Below, piece after piece: positions 31,699 to 41,096 of a stretch of DNA of 58,035 nucleotides. The notes below the pieces were generated by a model. The model did not search any database. It was not told the DNA's origin and worked only from the letters and a program-made list of their open reading frames with translations. Location: NCBI RefSeq assembly GCF_020829645.1, contig NZ_JAIVFS010000051.1, positions 1 through 58,035 of the forward strand, read 5' to 3'. The position numbers and the translations under genes were made by a program. Each line of letters begins with the position of its first letter. The first letter of the stretch is position 1. Source of the stretch: Nostoc mirabile CHAB5784. Lineage in GTDB: Bacteria; Cyanobacteriota; Cyanobacteriia; Cyanobacteriales; Nostocaceae.

Positions 31699-33024
31699 CT
31701 AAAGTTGATTTCGTGCTTTGAGTTGCAGATATCGCTCAACTAACTGATCGGCAATTTGATTTGCTGGTGCATCTAGTACTAATACACCTTTTTGTTTCAG
31801 CTGGGCAAATGCTACTTGTCGTTGCATTAATAAATCGAGTGCTACTGCACGGGCATAAGTATTTGTAATATCATCTGTGAAGTTGTGTGCTAAACGATCA
31901 ACTTGCGGATCTCGCAGAGTCACGCAAAATGGGAGACAGCGCGGTGCTAGCTTGGAGAGTGCAGCCAGGAGTTCTGTAGAAGCGGTGACATCAACTAAGT
32001 CGGTAATCACCACTACCAGCGCCCTGCGAGTTTGACGCTGCACAACATTTGTCACCGCCCCCAAATAATCAGATTCAAATAACACTGGTTGAATTGGAGT
32101 CAGGCGATCGATTAGCTGATTCAAATGATGTTGACCGCGTTCTGGGGGAATCCACGTATGCATTTGGCGGTCAAATACACCAACACCGACGCGATCGCCT
32201 CGATGCAACCCCGCCAATGCTAAGGATAAAGTTGCATTCAAACCCCAGTCAAATCGCTGCAATTTCTGCACTTTTGCTGTCATCAACCGCCCGCGATCAA
32301 GCAAGATTAGTAAAGTTTGTTCCTGTTCGGGTTCTAGAACTCTCACCAGTGGCGTTGCATTATTATATGCCCCAACCCGACGGGCGGTAGCTTTCCAATC
32401 AATAAACCGCAAATCGTCACCAGTGCGATAGTTCCGCAGTTCGGAAAACTCTGTACCGATACCAGTTTGGCGAGATTGGCGGATTGATCCTGATGATTGC
32501 AATGTCAAACGAATTGTGAGCGATCGCAATCCCACTAAATCAGGATAAACTTTCACTGGCAGACTTTGGGGAATTTGCCAATCATCCCAAGCTAATCCCC
32601 AAATTCCCAACTGTCGAACTTGAATATTTCCCCAAGGAAACTCTCCCCTCTGTGTCGGGTTGACGGTATACGTCAATTCCTGGGTGCTGTTACTGGGAAC
32701 AATAGCGCGGAGTGTGGGTGCAGATACGCCAAACCCTGTTGGGTAGTAGTCGCAGATTTCAATTAGGGCGTTGGCTTTTGGCGATGTTACTTTTAGCACC
32801 ACTGGATTATCCCGCCCAATGGATAATCGTGAGGGTAATTCGCGGCTAATTTGCACACGAGAACGCCGCACCTGCAAACCATCTATAACCATCAATCCGA
32901 GAACGATCGCATCAAATAACAAAGTGATGGCGATCGCTGCTTTAATGCTGAGAAAAAGGCATAGGATCGGGGTGATCACTATACCCAAAACCAACAATAA
33001 GTAAACTCGTCTGGAAGGAACCAT
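31699..33024 (-). CDS. DUF58 domain membrane protein
   Basis: 441 aa. Two N-terminal membrane helices (about 8-46) precede a beta-rich region and the DUF58 core: GTEFSELRNYRTGDDLRFID, WKATARR. A von Willebrand A-like fold follows (LLILLDRG ... VVVITDL). DUF58 proteins are usually encoded with MoxR ATPases and are thought to help assemble or activate other proteins; no MoxR gene is adjacent here. ATG 33024 is the family start. It lies 32 bp downstream of nrtD on the same strand, so it could be cotranscribed in the place where narB often sits in other cyanobacteria. Confidence 0.87.
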   Translation of the reverse strand: MVPSRRVYLLLVLGIVITPILCLFLSIKAAIAITLLFDAIVLGLMVIDGLQVRRSRVQISRELPSRLSIGRDNPVVLKVTSPKANALIEICDYYPTGFGVSAPTLRAIVPSNSTQELTYTVNPTQRGEFPWGNIQVRQLGIWGLAWDDWQIPQSLPVKVYPDLVGLRSLTIRLTLQSSGSIRQSRQTGIGTEFSELRNYRTGDDLRFIDWKATARRVGAYNNATPLVRVLEPEQEQTLLILLDRGRLMTAKVQKLQRFDWGLNATLSLALAGLHRGDRVGVGVFDRQMHTWIPPERGQHHLNQLIDRLTPIQPVLFESDYLGAVTNVVQRQTRRALVVVITDLVDVTASTELLAALSKLAPRCLPFCVTLRDPQVDRLAHNFTDDITNTYARAVALDLLMQRQVAFAQLKQKGVLVLDAPANQIADQLVERYLQLKARNQL

Positions 33025-33056
33025 TTTTGAGAGTGAGAAGTTAGGAGAAGATTAGC

Positions 33057-33926
33057 TTAACCTACATCATCATGGGCAAAGCGATTAAAGAGGAAATCTA
33101 GGGCATAATTACGTAGTTGGTAGTATTGTGGATCTTCCATGATGCGGGCGCGATCGCGTGGACGAGAAAACGGAATTTCCATAACTTCGCCAATTTTCGC
33201 ATGGGGGCCGTTGGTCATCATTACCAATTTATCTGCTAAAAATAGTGCTTCGTCGATGTCGTGGGTAATCATCAGCACTGTACAACGGTTATCGCCCCAA
33301 ATTTTGAGCAATTCTTCCTGTAATTCTTCTTTGGTGATGGCATCCAGCGCCCCAAAAGGTTCATCTAAAATTAAAACTTTCGGACGAATCGCCAAAGCCC
33401 GGGCGATAGAAACCCGTTGTCTCATACCGCCGGACATTTGCATTGGTTTCTTTTCCATTGCATCAGCTAGTCCCACCATTGCCAAATGATCGCGCACGAT
33501 CGCTCTTTTTTCGGCTTGTGGTTTGTTGGGATAAACGGCGTTAACAGCTAAGTAGATGTTTTCAAAAGCAGTTCGCCAAGGTAGCAAGGCATAGTTTTGG
33601 AAGACAACCATCCTGTCTGGGCCTGGCTTGGTAATGGGTTCTCCTTCCAGTAACACTTGCCCGGAGGTGGGAAAGTTAAAACCGGATACCATATTTAACA
33701 GTGTCGATTTGCCACAGCCAGAGTGGCCGATGACGCAAATAAACTCGCCCTGTTCGACGTTGAGGTTAACGCCATCAAGTACGGTGAAGGGGCCTTTCTT
33801 TGTCGGATAAACTTTGGTAACATCTTTAATTTCTAGGAAAGGTCTGCGGCTGGTGGTTGCAGTGGCGGATGCTTTTCCCAGTGTGTTTGTAGCGATGTTG
33901 GTAGTTGTCAAATTGCGGTTTTGCAT
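33057..33926 (-). CDS. nrtD: nitrate ABC transporter ATP-binding protein NrtD
   Basis: About 289 aa from ATG 33926 (MQNRNLTTT); an in-frame ATG at 33965 adds 13 residues. Walker A is GHSGCGKST, the signature MSGGMRQRVSIARAL, Walker B VLILDEPFGALDA and the switch THDIDEA. It is one of the two unequal ATPases of the NrtABCD nitrate/nitrite importer; NrtD lacks the regulatory C-terminal domain of NrtC. It is last in the minus-strand order nrtA-nrtB-nrtC-nrtD. A 620-bp spacer full of repeats separates it from nrtC, unusual for this operon. Confidence 0.93.
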   Translation of the reverse strand: MQNRNLTTTNIATNTLGKASATATTSRRPFLEIKDVTKVYPTKKGPFTVLDGVNLNVEQGEFICVIGHSGCGKSTLLNMVSGFNFPTSGQVLLEGEPITKPGPDRMVVFQNYALLPWRTAFENIYLAVNAVYPNKPQAEKRAIVRDHLAMVGLADAMEKKPMQMSGGMRQRVSIARALAIRPKVLILDEPFGALDAITKEELQEELLKIWGDNRCTVLMITHDIDEALFLADKLVMMTNGPHAKIGEVMEIPFSRPRDRARIMEDPQYYQLRNYALDFLFNRFAHDDVG

Positions 33927-34035
33927 GGTGATTTGGGGATTAAAAAGCTTAATGTTAAAGTTCAAAGATTCGTTGACTTAGGACTTGCAGCCGTCTCCAC
34001 GACCGCCCAGAATGAATTCTGAGGCTTATAGCTAA

Positions 34036-34157
34036 GGGACTTCCAAGAAATAAATTACTCAAATAAACGAACCACTCCAGACACAGAGAACACAGAGGAA
34101 TAAGGAGAAGAGAGTTTTTTCGCCAGTTTTTTGGGTATTTTTTTATTTGGAAGTCCC
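34036..34157. mobile_element. MITE family B, copy 2, inserted in a dispersed repeat
   Basis: GGGACTTCCAAGAAATAAAT and TTTTTTATTTGGAAGTCCC bound 122 bp, with TAA at 34033-34035 and 34158-34160. Removing it and one TAA restores TTATAGCTAAAGTCT, the reverse complement of bases 431-445 in the dispersed repeat copy at 383-467. This fixes the insertion site and a 3-bp duplication. The host repeat spans about 34000-34245. Confidence 0.9.
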
Positions 34158-34264
34158 TAAAGTCTTCTAAAGAAGACTAAGTAAGGGTTGTAGTCCACTT
34201 GAGTGGACTTGGGCTATTAGCCTAAGAATTTATTCTCAGGCGGGATAGGCAGGTGCAAGATATA

Positions 34265-34540
34265 ACTTGACGGAGTTCAGAGGCTCATTAATGGAGTTCA
34301 AAGACTCGTTAACGGAGATAAAAGGTGGATTCATCCAGTTCAAAGACTCGTTAACGGAGATAAAAGGTGGATTCATCCAGTTCAGAGACTCGTTAACGGA
34401 GATCAAAGGTGGATTCATCCAGTTCAAAGACTCGTTAACGGAGATAAAAGGTGGATTCATCCAGTTCAGAGACTCGTTAACGGAGATAAAAGGTGGATTC
34501 ATCCAGTTCAGAGACTCATTAACGGAGTTCAGAGGTTCGC
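34265..34540. repeat. 42-bp tandem repeat in the nrtC-nrtD spacer
   Basis: GTTAACGGAGAT recurs at 34308, 34350, 34392, 34434 and 34476, with a variant at 34518. Units combine CAGTTCAAAGACTC and AAAAGGTGGATTCATC. Since 42 is a multiple of three, frames on both strands stay open, but no ribosome-binding site or family supports a protein. It shares words with the array at 491-620. Confidence 0.88.
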
Positions 34541-34586
34541 GTGTGATGTGCTACTTCTTCCACTCCCTCTTTCTCTTACGATTTTT

Positions 34587-36587
34587 TTATGAGGCGAGTC
34601 TCCTTCTCGGTGCATCAAGAACAACTTCCGCGACTGAAAAATCACGTTTAATTTTCAAACTGTTGAGATAAGCGATCGGATCATCGGCGTTAAAGGGAGT
34701 ACCATCGAACAGTTGGATCGGTTGGCGAATATAGCTAATATCCAAACCTAATTCTCGTGCGGCGGTGCTGAAAACACGCACGCGACACACCCGTTCAACA
34801 ACTTCTACCCAATTTCTGGGGAAGGGAGTATCACCCCAACGCGCCAATTGACTCATAATCCAAATTTGTTCGGTGCGACTGGGGCGGTTAATGGCAGACT
34901 CAGAATAAAACTGGTGATGGGCATAATCTCGCAATGGATGGTCTAAGCTACAAGTGAGATTATCTGGATCTTCGAGTTGGATGTACTCTAAATCAGTGCT
35001 GACGTAATCTCGCCCTGCTAAAATTTGGCGAATTTCTTGAGCATTTTCGGGATTTGCACAATACTGGCAAGCTTCTAGCAAAGCTTTAGTCAAGGCGATA
35101 TGCGTATTTGGATAATTTTCTGCCCAATCTTCCCGCACACCAAGAACTTTACCGGGGTGTCCCAGCCAAACTTCTAAGTCGGTAGCGATGGTAAAGCCGA
35201 CATTTTCCACAGCAGCGCGGTAGTTCCAAGGTTCACCCACGCAGTAACCATCAATGCTTCCGGCTTTTAGGTCGGCTACCATCTGCGCTGGGGGAATAGT
35301 CTTCATGTCCACATCGCTATCGGGGTCAATTCCTCCAGCCGCTAGCCAGTAACGTAGTAGCAAATTATGCATAGATGCGGGATGCACTACCCCCATTGTA
35401 TGCCGTTGTTCCCGGGTAAGAATCAGGTGATTTCTGAAGTCTGATAAGGTTTGCAGGCCTTGGTCGTAAAAGCGTTTTGCTAAGGTGATGGCGTTACCGT
35501 TGCGAGTCATGGTAAGGGCAGTGACAACGGGCAGAGGTTGGTTACTATGTCCTCCCAAAGTAAGCCACATCGGCATCCCTGAAGGCATTTGAGCAGCATC
35601 TAAATAACCGCCAGTCATGCCATCGACAATACCCCGCCAGTTGCTTTCCCGCACCAGGTTAACTTCATCTAAACCATGCTTGACAAAAAAGCCTTTTTCT
35701 TTAGCAACTGCTAAGGGGGCGCAAGCGGTTAGAGGTAAAAAGCCAATTTCTAGGTTAACTTTTTCTAATCCATGACGGGCAATGTCGGCAGTTTTCCGCG
35801 CCCGAATTTTCTTGATGCGTTTCTGCTGATTCAGGAAGTAAATCATCTCACTCCGCAAGCTGTAGTAGCTGGGATGTTCTACTACTTCCATCCGCTTGCG
35901 GGGTCTGGGAATATCCACTTCTAAAATGTCGCCGATTTTAGATTCGGGGCCGTTGGTTAGCATTACGATTCTGTCAGATAACAGCACTGCTTCATCTACA
36001 TCATGGGTCACCATCACGGCGGTTACTTCATTTTCTTCGCAAATTTGCATCAGTTGTTCTTGCAAATTGCCGCGTGTGAGTGCATCCAATGCACCAAAGG
36101 GTTCATCTAGCAAGAGTAATTTGGGACGAATCGCTAAGGCGCGGGCGATCGCAACTCGCTGCTTTTGTCCACCTGATAACATTCCTGGTTGTTTATCAGC
36201 ATGGGGACGCAAACCTACCATATCAATATGTTTTTCGATAATGGCGTTGCGATCGCCTGGGGGTAAACCTTTCATTACCGAGTCCACGGCGAGGGCAATA
36301 TTTTCTCTTACCGTCCGCCAAGGTAATAGGGAATAATTTTGGAACACCACCATCCTGTCTGGGCCAGGTTTGGTGATTCTTTGTCCTTCTAAGGTGACAA
36401 GACCCTCAGTTGGCAAATCCAAACCCGCAATCATATTTAATAAGGTGGATTTGCCGCAACCAGAGTGACCAATCAAAGAAATGAATTCTCCTTTTTTAAT
36501 TTGGAGATCGATTCCTTTGAGGGCGATATATTTGCCACCACCAGTTAATTCAAAAACTTTATCAATTTGGTCAACAGCTACGAACAT
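34587..36587 (-). CDS. nrtC: nitrate ABC transporter ATPase NrtC with NrtA-like regulatory domain
   Basis: 666 aa. Residues 1 to about 260 are an ABC ATPase: Walker A GHSGCGKST (40-48), signature LSGGQKQRVAIARAL, Walker B LLLLDEPFGALDAL. From about 280 the protein resembles the substrate-binding protein NrtA (VNLEIGFLPLTACAPLAVAK, GGYLDAAQMPSGMP, YWLAAGGIDPDSDVDMKTIP). In known cyanobacteria this domain mediates ammonium-responsive inhibition of transport. ATG 36587 is the family start. The upstream spacer to nrtB (128 bp) is an STRR inverted array. Confidence 0.95.
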   Translation of the reverse strand: MFVAVDQIDKVFELTGGGKYIALKGIDLQIKKGEFISLIGHSGCGKSTLLNMIAGLDLPTEGLVTLEGQRITKPGPDRMVVFQNYSLLPWRTVRENIALAVDSVMKGLPPGDRNAIIEKHIDMVGLRPHADKQPGMLSGGQKQRVAIARALAIRPKLLLLDEPFGALDALTRGNLQEQLMQICEENEVTAVMVTHDVDEAVLLSDRIVMLTNGPESKIGDILEVDIPRPRKRMEVVEHPSYYSLRSEMIYFLNQQKRIKKIRARKTADIARHGLEKVNLEIGFLPLTACAPLAVAKEKGFFVKHGLDEVNLVRESNWRGIVDGMTGGYLDAAQMPSGMPMWLTLGGHSNQPLPVVTALTMTRNGNAITLAKRFYDQGLQTLSDFRNHLILTREQRHTMGVVHPASMHNLLLRYWLAAGGIDPDSDVDMKTIPPAQMVADLKAGSIDGYCVGEPWNYRAAVENVGFTIATDLEVWLGHPGKVLGVREDWAENYPNTHIALTKALLEACQYCANPENAQEIRQILAGRDYVSTDLEYIQLEDPDNLTCSLDHPLRDYAHHQFYSESAINRPSRTEQIWIMSQLARWGDTPFPRNWVEVVERVCRVRVFSTAARELGLDISYIRQPIQLFDGTPFNADDPIAYLNSLKIKRDFSVAEVVLDAPRRRLAS

Positions 36588-36591
36588 ACTT

Positions 36592-36718
36592 ATTTGTCCT
36601 TTGTCATTTGTCCTTTGTCATTAGTCCTTTGTCTTTTGCCATTAGTCCTTGGTACGTGGTCATTAGTCCTTAGTTTTTTACAAATGACTAATGACCAATG
36701 ACTAATGACTAATGACTA
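36592..36718. repeat. STRR arrays in inverted orientation (nrtB-nrtC spacer)
   Basis: GTCCTTTGTCATTAGTCCTT-type heptads on the left face ACTAATGACTAATGACTA-type heptads on the right, so the transcript could form a long imperfect hairpin between nrtB and nrtC. The last repeat overlaps the nrtB stop codon at 36716. Confidence 0.8.
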
Positions 36719-37555
36719 TTTCTGCTCTGCTGGCAAAATTTTGTTTTGAAGCCAACCCATCATTTTATCTAGCACTAAGCCGACAACGCCGATATAAACT
36801 AGAGCTAAAATAACTTCGCTGACGTTGTTATTTTGATAAGCGTCCCAGATAAAAAAGCCGATTCCGACAATACCGGACATAACGATTTCGGCGGCGATAA
36901 TCGCTAACCAAGCTAAACCGATCGCAATTCTCAAGCCGGTAAAAATGTAGGGTAATGCCGCAGGAATCAAAATATTGGTGAAATATTCTTTGCGGCTAAG
37001 TTGGAGAACTTTGGCGACGTTGTTGTAATCTTGGGGAATTTGGGTAACGCCAACAGCAGTATTAATTAAGATGGGCCAAATGGCGGTGATGAAAATTACG
37101 AATAAGGCTGCGGGTTCGTTTTGTCGTAAAGCTGCTAAAGAAATCGGAACCCAAGCTAGAGGTGGTACTGTCCGCAGTAGTTGAAAGATGGGGTCTAAAG
37201 CTTTGGACATGGTTTTATTTACCCCAATCAAAATGCCTAAGCCAATACCAACGATCGCAGCTAGGGTATAACTGATAGCAACCCGTTGCAGACTAGCGAG
37301 AATCTGCCAAAATAGACCTTTATCAATGCCACCTCGGTCATAAAAGGGCCAGAAAATTAGAACCCAAGTGTCTTTAATAACCTGTATTGGCCCTGGTAAT
37401 GTGGCTCCCGGAGTCCAAGCGAAGAGTTGCCAGATAATCAGGAAGATGGCGATGGCGATCGTTGGAGGTATAAGATCAGGAAATTGCTTTTGCAGGCTGG
37501 ATATAAAGCCATTACTCAATCTAGGGCTTGCAGGGCGTTTTTGGGCGAGTGTCAT
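36716..37555 (-). CDS. nrtB: nitrate ABC transporter permease NrtB
   Basis: 279 aa, about six membrane helices. It carries the binding-protein-dependent permease motif around AALPYIFTGLRIAIGLAWLA, and LLRTVPPLAWVPISLAAL, both typical of the NrtB/SsuC/TauC group. It forms the membrane channel of the NrtABCD importer in the plasma membrane. ATG 37555 is preceded by AGGAGAA seven bases upstream. The gene lies 103 bp after nrtA. Confidence 0.94.
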   Translation of the reverse strand: MTLAQKRPASPRLSNGFISSLQKQFPDLIPPTIAIAIFLIIWQLFAWTPGATLPGPIQVIKDTWVLIFWPFYDRGGIDKGLFWQILASLQRVAISYTLAAIVGIGLGILIGVNKTMSKALDPIFQLLRTVPPLAWVPISLAALRQNEPAALFVIFITAIWPILINTAVGVTQIPQDYNNVAKVLQLSRKEYFTNILIPAALPYIFTGLRIAIGLAWLAIIAAEIVMSGIVGIGFFIWDAYQNNNVSEVILALVYIGVVGLVLDKMMGWLQNKILPAEQK

Positions 37556-37658
37556 GATGCTGTATTCTCCTCAAATTTTAGTTGTTATTTGTCTTTTGTA
37601 AATAATCGATATCTCTAGACGCGATGAATCGCGTCTCTACAAGAGATGAATTGCGTCT

Positions 37659-39032
37659 CTACTTTTTGATTTTGAGACTTTTGAGATATTCTTCTGGTTT
37701 TTCGGGGTCAAATTTGATGCCATCAAAAAACTCTTCTACACCACGGGATGTATTTGTAGGAATATCAGCAGCAGGAATACCAGCTTCTTTAGCAGCTTCT
37801 TTCCAAATATCTTCGCGGTTGACTTTGTTGATAAGTTCTTTAGCCTTAGCAGCGTTATTGTCTAGGTAATCTTTTGGCAAGAATCCCCAGCGAACGTTTT
37901 CAACTATGAACCATAAATCGTGACTCTTATAGGGATAAGAAACACTACCTTTTTCATCTTTCCAGTAGTAAGCTGCCATTGATTTATCGTCAATTTTACG
38001 ACCATCACCCATGTCATATTTGCCTTGGTATGGATCTGCCAAAATTTCTGGTGAAGAAAGGTTGAAATAATTTCGTCCAGCCAGAATTTGAGCCGCTTCT
38101 TTGCGGTTGTCAAAATTATCTAACCACTGTTGGGCTTCCATAATTCCTTTTAAAATTGCTTTGGTAGCCTTGGGATTTTTATCAACCCAATCGCCTCTCA
38201 TGGCAAGATATTCTTCAGGATGATTTTTCCAAATTTCTGCGGTTAATGCTGCTACGTAGCCGATTTTGTCTTGCACTAGGCGATAAGGCCAGGGATCGCC
38301 TGTACTAAAGGCATCCATTGTTCCTGTTTTCATGTTGGCGACAGTTTGCGCCGCAGGTACTGTGAGTAATTTGACATCTGCATCCGGATCTAAGCCGCCT
38401 GCTGCTAACCAGTAGCGAATCCACAAATCTTGGTTGACGTGGGGAAAGGTGAATGCAGCTGTGAAGGGTGTTGAGGATTTTAATTCCGTGAATAGGGACT
38501 TAGCGCTGGCGAGTTGTAAACTAATACCTTTGCCTTGGTGCTTGCTTGCGATCGCAATTCCATTTCCATGTGTAATTAATTGACATAAGATATACATGGG
38601 AATTTTTTGATTGCCCTTGGTAATTAAACCTTCTGTGATTAAATGTGGCATTGGCATCTGCCATTGACCACCATCTATACCACCACCCGCCGAACCAATT
38701 TCTACATTGTCTCTGGCTGCACCCCAAGAAGCTTGTTTGGAAAGGTCAACATTACTCATCCCATACTTTGCAAAAAAGCCTTTTTCTTTAGCAATAATTA
38801 AAGGAGCCGCTTCTACAATGGGAATATATCCTAACTTGACTGTAGTAGTTTCTGGTGTTTGTTCGGGACTAATATTAACAACAGATTGAGCAGTTGGTTG
38901 TGCTTGAGTACTTCCACTAGTCAGGTTTTCAGGGGGATTACCCAAACAGCCTTTAAGGAATACAGCACCCGCCGATGCTCCAGCAGTGAATATAAATTTG
39001 CGGCGGGAAATTTGATTAAAAAATTCTGTCAT
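37659..39032 (-). CDS. nrtA: nitrate-binding lipoprotein NrtA
   Basis: 457 aa. The N-terminus has a Tat-like SRRKFIF and a lipobox FLKGC (C29), then a Ser/Thr/Gln-rich tether. The mature protein captures nitrate/nitrite outside the plasma membrane. By manual count W103, H198 and K269 (EIWKNHPEE) fall where I recall ligand residues of Synechocystis NrtA; the bicarbonate protein CmpA has Glu for that Lys, so nitrate is favoured. ATG 39032 is preceded by AAGGAGATATT. It is first in the operon. nirA, which usually precedes it, is not present; argJ lies 550 bp upstream. Confidence 0.94.
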   Translation of the reverse strand: MTEFFNQISRRKFIFTAGASAGAVFLKGCLGNPPENLTSGSTQAQPTAQSVVNISPEQTPETTTVKLGYIPIVEAAPLIIAKEKGFFAKYGMSNVDLSKQASWGAARDNVEIGSAGGGIDGGQWQMPMPHLITEGLITKGNQKIPMYILCQLITHGNGIAIASKHQGKGISLQLASAKSLFTELKSSTPFTAAFTFPHVNQDLWIRYWLAAGGLDPDADVKLLTVPAAQTVANMKTGTMDAFSTGDPWPYRLVQDKIGYVAALTAEIWKNHPEEYLAMRGDWVDKNPKATKAILKGIMEAQQWLDNFDNRKEAAQILAGRNYFNLSSPEILADPYQGKYDMGDGRKIDDKSMAAYYWKDEKGSVSYPYKSHDLWFIVENVRWGFLPKDYLDNNAAKAKELINKVNREDIWKEAAKEAGIPAADIPTNTSRGVEEFFDGIKFDPEKPEEYLKSLKIKK

Positions 39033-39501
39033 AATATCTCCTTGTAACGTAAATTTGATTTTTTATAGCTATGAGAATTTAGGCAAAAAACGTTATGTTT
39101 ATTGCGCTACTAATGATTAAGCTATATTTTGCAAAGCAACCGCAGTCATTTCATCAATGACAGAGCTACCTATATAACAACTCGGCTAATTTATTGGCTC
39201 TGCTCTAGTGTGGTGCAGAGGTATCATTCACCTTGTTGAAATCAGTTTACAGCCTTTCAAGTTGAATTGGTCACTTGGAGTCTGGATTTATTAAACGAAT
39301 ATTAGATTGGATGTATAAGGAAAAATTTATCTATTTTCCTTAACTATATGAATAATTTTTAATATATAAATTATTATCTATGGAGACTATTGTTTTTATA
39401 TTATGATTTGTTGTTTTCGCTTATTTTGCAACTTAATATTAGTAGTATTTTCTAATATATAAACTCTTATTTATGAAGACTATTATGTTGGCACTATGAT
39501 T
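39033..39501. other. nrtA upstream region
   Basis: This must hold the nrt promoter. I searched for the NtcA box GTA-N8-TAC and found none that fits. An A/T-rich stretch from about 39355 to 39495 contains two similar halves (ATATATAAATTATTATCTATGG and ATATATAAACTCTTATTTATGA types) that look like an old duplication. No gene is visible. Confidence 0.5.
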
Positions 39502-39531
39502 TAGGGTAGCACAGCTAGCTGTACTACCCTA
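39502..39531 (-). terminator. hairpin downstream of argJ
   Basis: AGGGTAG (39503-39509) and CTACCCT (39524-39530) enclose an inner CAGCTAGCTG palindrome. It lies 55 bases after argJ on the minus strand. No strong T-run follows, so termination is only plausible. Confidence 0.4.
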
Positions 39532-39585
39532 AAAACGCATTTGTATCAATTTGAAAGTAAAAACCGTATACCTGTAAACGAGATT

Positions 39586-40827
39586 TTAAGTAGTGTATTC
39601 GGCGTTAATCCTCACGTAGTCGTAACTCAAATCACAACCCCAAGCTTTACCTGAACCATGACCATTGCCAACGTTAACGGAGATTAATACAGTATCCTGT
39701 TGGAGATAAGCACCCGCCGTTGCTTTTTTCAAATAAGCACTCGCAGCTGCACGGTCAAATTGCAGAGGTTGCCCATTTTTCAACATTAAGAAATTCCCTA
39801 GCTTAATTTGCAGGTTTTCTTGCTCGAAGGGTACACCTGCACGTCCGGCGGCGGCGGCAATGCGTCCCCAATTTGGATCGCGTCCAAAGATTGCAGATTT
39901 AACTAAGGATGAACCAGCGATGGTTTTGGCTATTTGTCGGGCTGAGAGTTCATCATGGGCCCCTGTTACTTCCACTTCAATGAGACAGGTTGCGCCTTCA
40001 CCATCACGAGCGATCGCTTTAGCTAAATGCTGACAAACTGCTGTTAACATCGCCTCTAATTTCTCTGCTTCTGCGCCCAATTCTGTAATTGCTGGGGTAC
40101 GAGATTGACCGTTTGCCAAGGCGATTAAGCTGTCGTTGGTGCTGGTATCGCCATCCACAGTAATAGAATTAAAGCTTCTATCAGCTGCCCTTGCTAACAT
40201 CTGCTGCCAAAGGGCTGGCGAAACCACAGCATCACAAGTAACAAATGCCAGCATGGTTGCCATATTGGGGTGAATCATACCGGAACCCTTGGCAATGCCG
40301 CCAATTCGTACTGGGCGTTCGCTTATAGTTGTCTCCAAGGCAATAGATTTAGTTACCAAGTCTGTAGTGATAATCGCTCCTCCGGCGGCATCTGAGCCTG
40401 TTTCTGATAGTGCTGCTACTACCTTGGGAATCCCGCTTCGCAAAGCATCCATCTTAATTCTTTGACCAATCACGCCAGTGGAAGCCACTAACACAGATTC
40501 AGATGAGATGTTTAATGCTTGGCCTACTGCCAGAGCAGTTTCTAGGGTATCAAGATAGCCTTGAGTCCCTGTAGCGGCGTTTGCTTGTCCAGCGTTGCAG
40601 AGGATGGCACGAGCGCTATGTTTGGCTTGCAAGCGTTGGCGACAATATTCTACGCAGGCAGCTTTAACTTGGCTGGTGGTGAATACACCAGCTGCGATCG
40701 CTTCCACCTCTGAGAATATCAAAGCTAAATCTGGCAACCCCGAAGGTTTCAACCCTGCGGTAATTCCCGCCGCTTGATACCCCCTTGGTGCTGTGATGCC
40801 ACCTGTGATTTTTTGCCAATCTGCCAT
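39586..40827 (-). CDS. argJ: glutamate N-acetyltransferase / amino-acid N-acetyltransferase (bifunctional ornithine acetyltransferase)
   Basis: 413 aa, normal family length. ArgJ recycles the acetyl group from N-acetylornithine to glutamate in arginine synthesis. The self-cleavage site is visible in IHPNMATMLAFVTCD, where the Thr after Ala becomes the N-terminal nucleophile of the beta chain. Other family words are KGSGMIHPN, TVDGDTSTNDS, and GRDPNWGRIAAAAGRAGVPF. ATG 40827 is the family start. It is upstream of nrtA on the same strand but separated by 550 bp with a hairpin, so probably a separate transcript. Confidence 0.95.
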   Translation of the reverse strand: MADWQKITGGITAPRGYQAAGITAGLKPSGLPDLALIFSEVEAIAAGVFTTSQVKAACVEYCRQRLQAKHSARAILCNAGQANAATGTQGYLDTLETALAVGQALNISSESVLVASTGVIGQRIKMDALRSGIPKVVAALSETGSDAAGGAIITTDLVTKSIALETTISERPVRIGGIAKGSGMIHPNMATMLAFVTCDAVVSPALWQQMLARAADRSFNSITVDGDTSTNDSLIALANGQSRTPAITELGAEAEKLEAMLTAVCQHLAKAIARDGEGATCLIEVEVTGAHDELSARQIAKTIAGSSLVKSAIFGRDPNWGRIAAAAGRAGVPFEQENLQIKLGNFLMLKNGQPLQFDRAAASAYLKKATAGAYLQQDTVLISVNVGNGHGSGKAWGCDLSYDYVRINAEYTT

Positions 40828-40923
40828 TATTCTTCACTCTAAACTATTGAGGGATTTGAACAACCTCTCAATAGTTTAAAGTTTTGAGGGGAAAATTTTA
40901 ATTACTCAGTGGATAACTTAACC

Positions 40924-40952
40924 GCGATGCCAACGGCTGGCGTAGCCATCGC
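40924..40952. repeat. short palindrome (GCGATGCCAACGGCTGGCGT)
   Basis: It belongs to the same GCGATGCC-N-ACGGC palindrome type found inside the ARD-like and GNAT genes, but here it is intergenic. Confidence 0.7.
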
Positions 40953-40963
40953 TCTTGATAACT

Positions 40964-41075
40964 CAATACAGTTCAGTTAAGCATTTTTTCCTTCTCTCTG
41001 TGTTCTCTGCGCCTAATAAGGTTCGTTAAAAAATTTGATTTCACAAAGGGTTTTAGCCTTAACCCAAGCGTATTG
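40964..41075. mobile_element. family C element, copy 2
   Basis: CAATACAGTTCAGTTAAGC ... CTTAACCCAAGCGTATTG, 112 bp. It is nearly identical to copy 1 (4638-4775) but lacks that copy's internal palindrome insertion, so it approximates the ancestral form. Confidence 0.85.
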
Positions 41076-41096
41076 ATTGGAAAAGGTGCTGTTGTC

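Noticed and set aside
34267..34671. 134-codon plus-strand frame rich in TEIKGGFIQF repeats
   Set aside because: It follows from the 42-bp repeat length, has no ribosome-binding site, overlaps the nrtC 3' end, and the opposite strand is equally open.
37659..39032. CmpA (bicarbonate) instead of NrtA
   Set aside because: The position I count as 269 is Lys, as recalled for nitrate-binding NrtA, and the operon has the NrtC/NrtD pair typical of both; the residue favours nitrate.
39033..39585. NtcA box (GTA-N8-TAC) for the nrt operon
   Set aside because: No GTA and TAC with the right spacing were found by eye; a degenerate site cannot be excluded.
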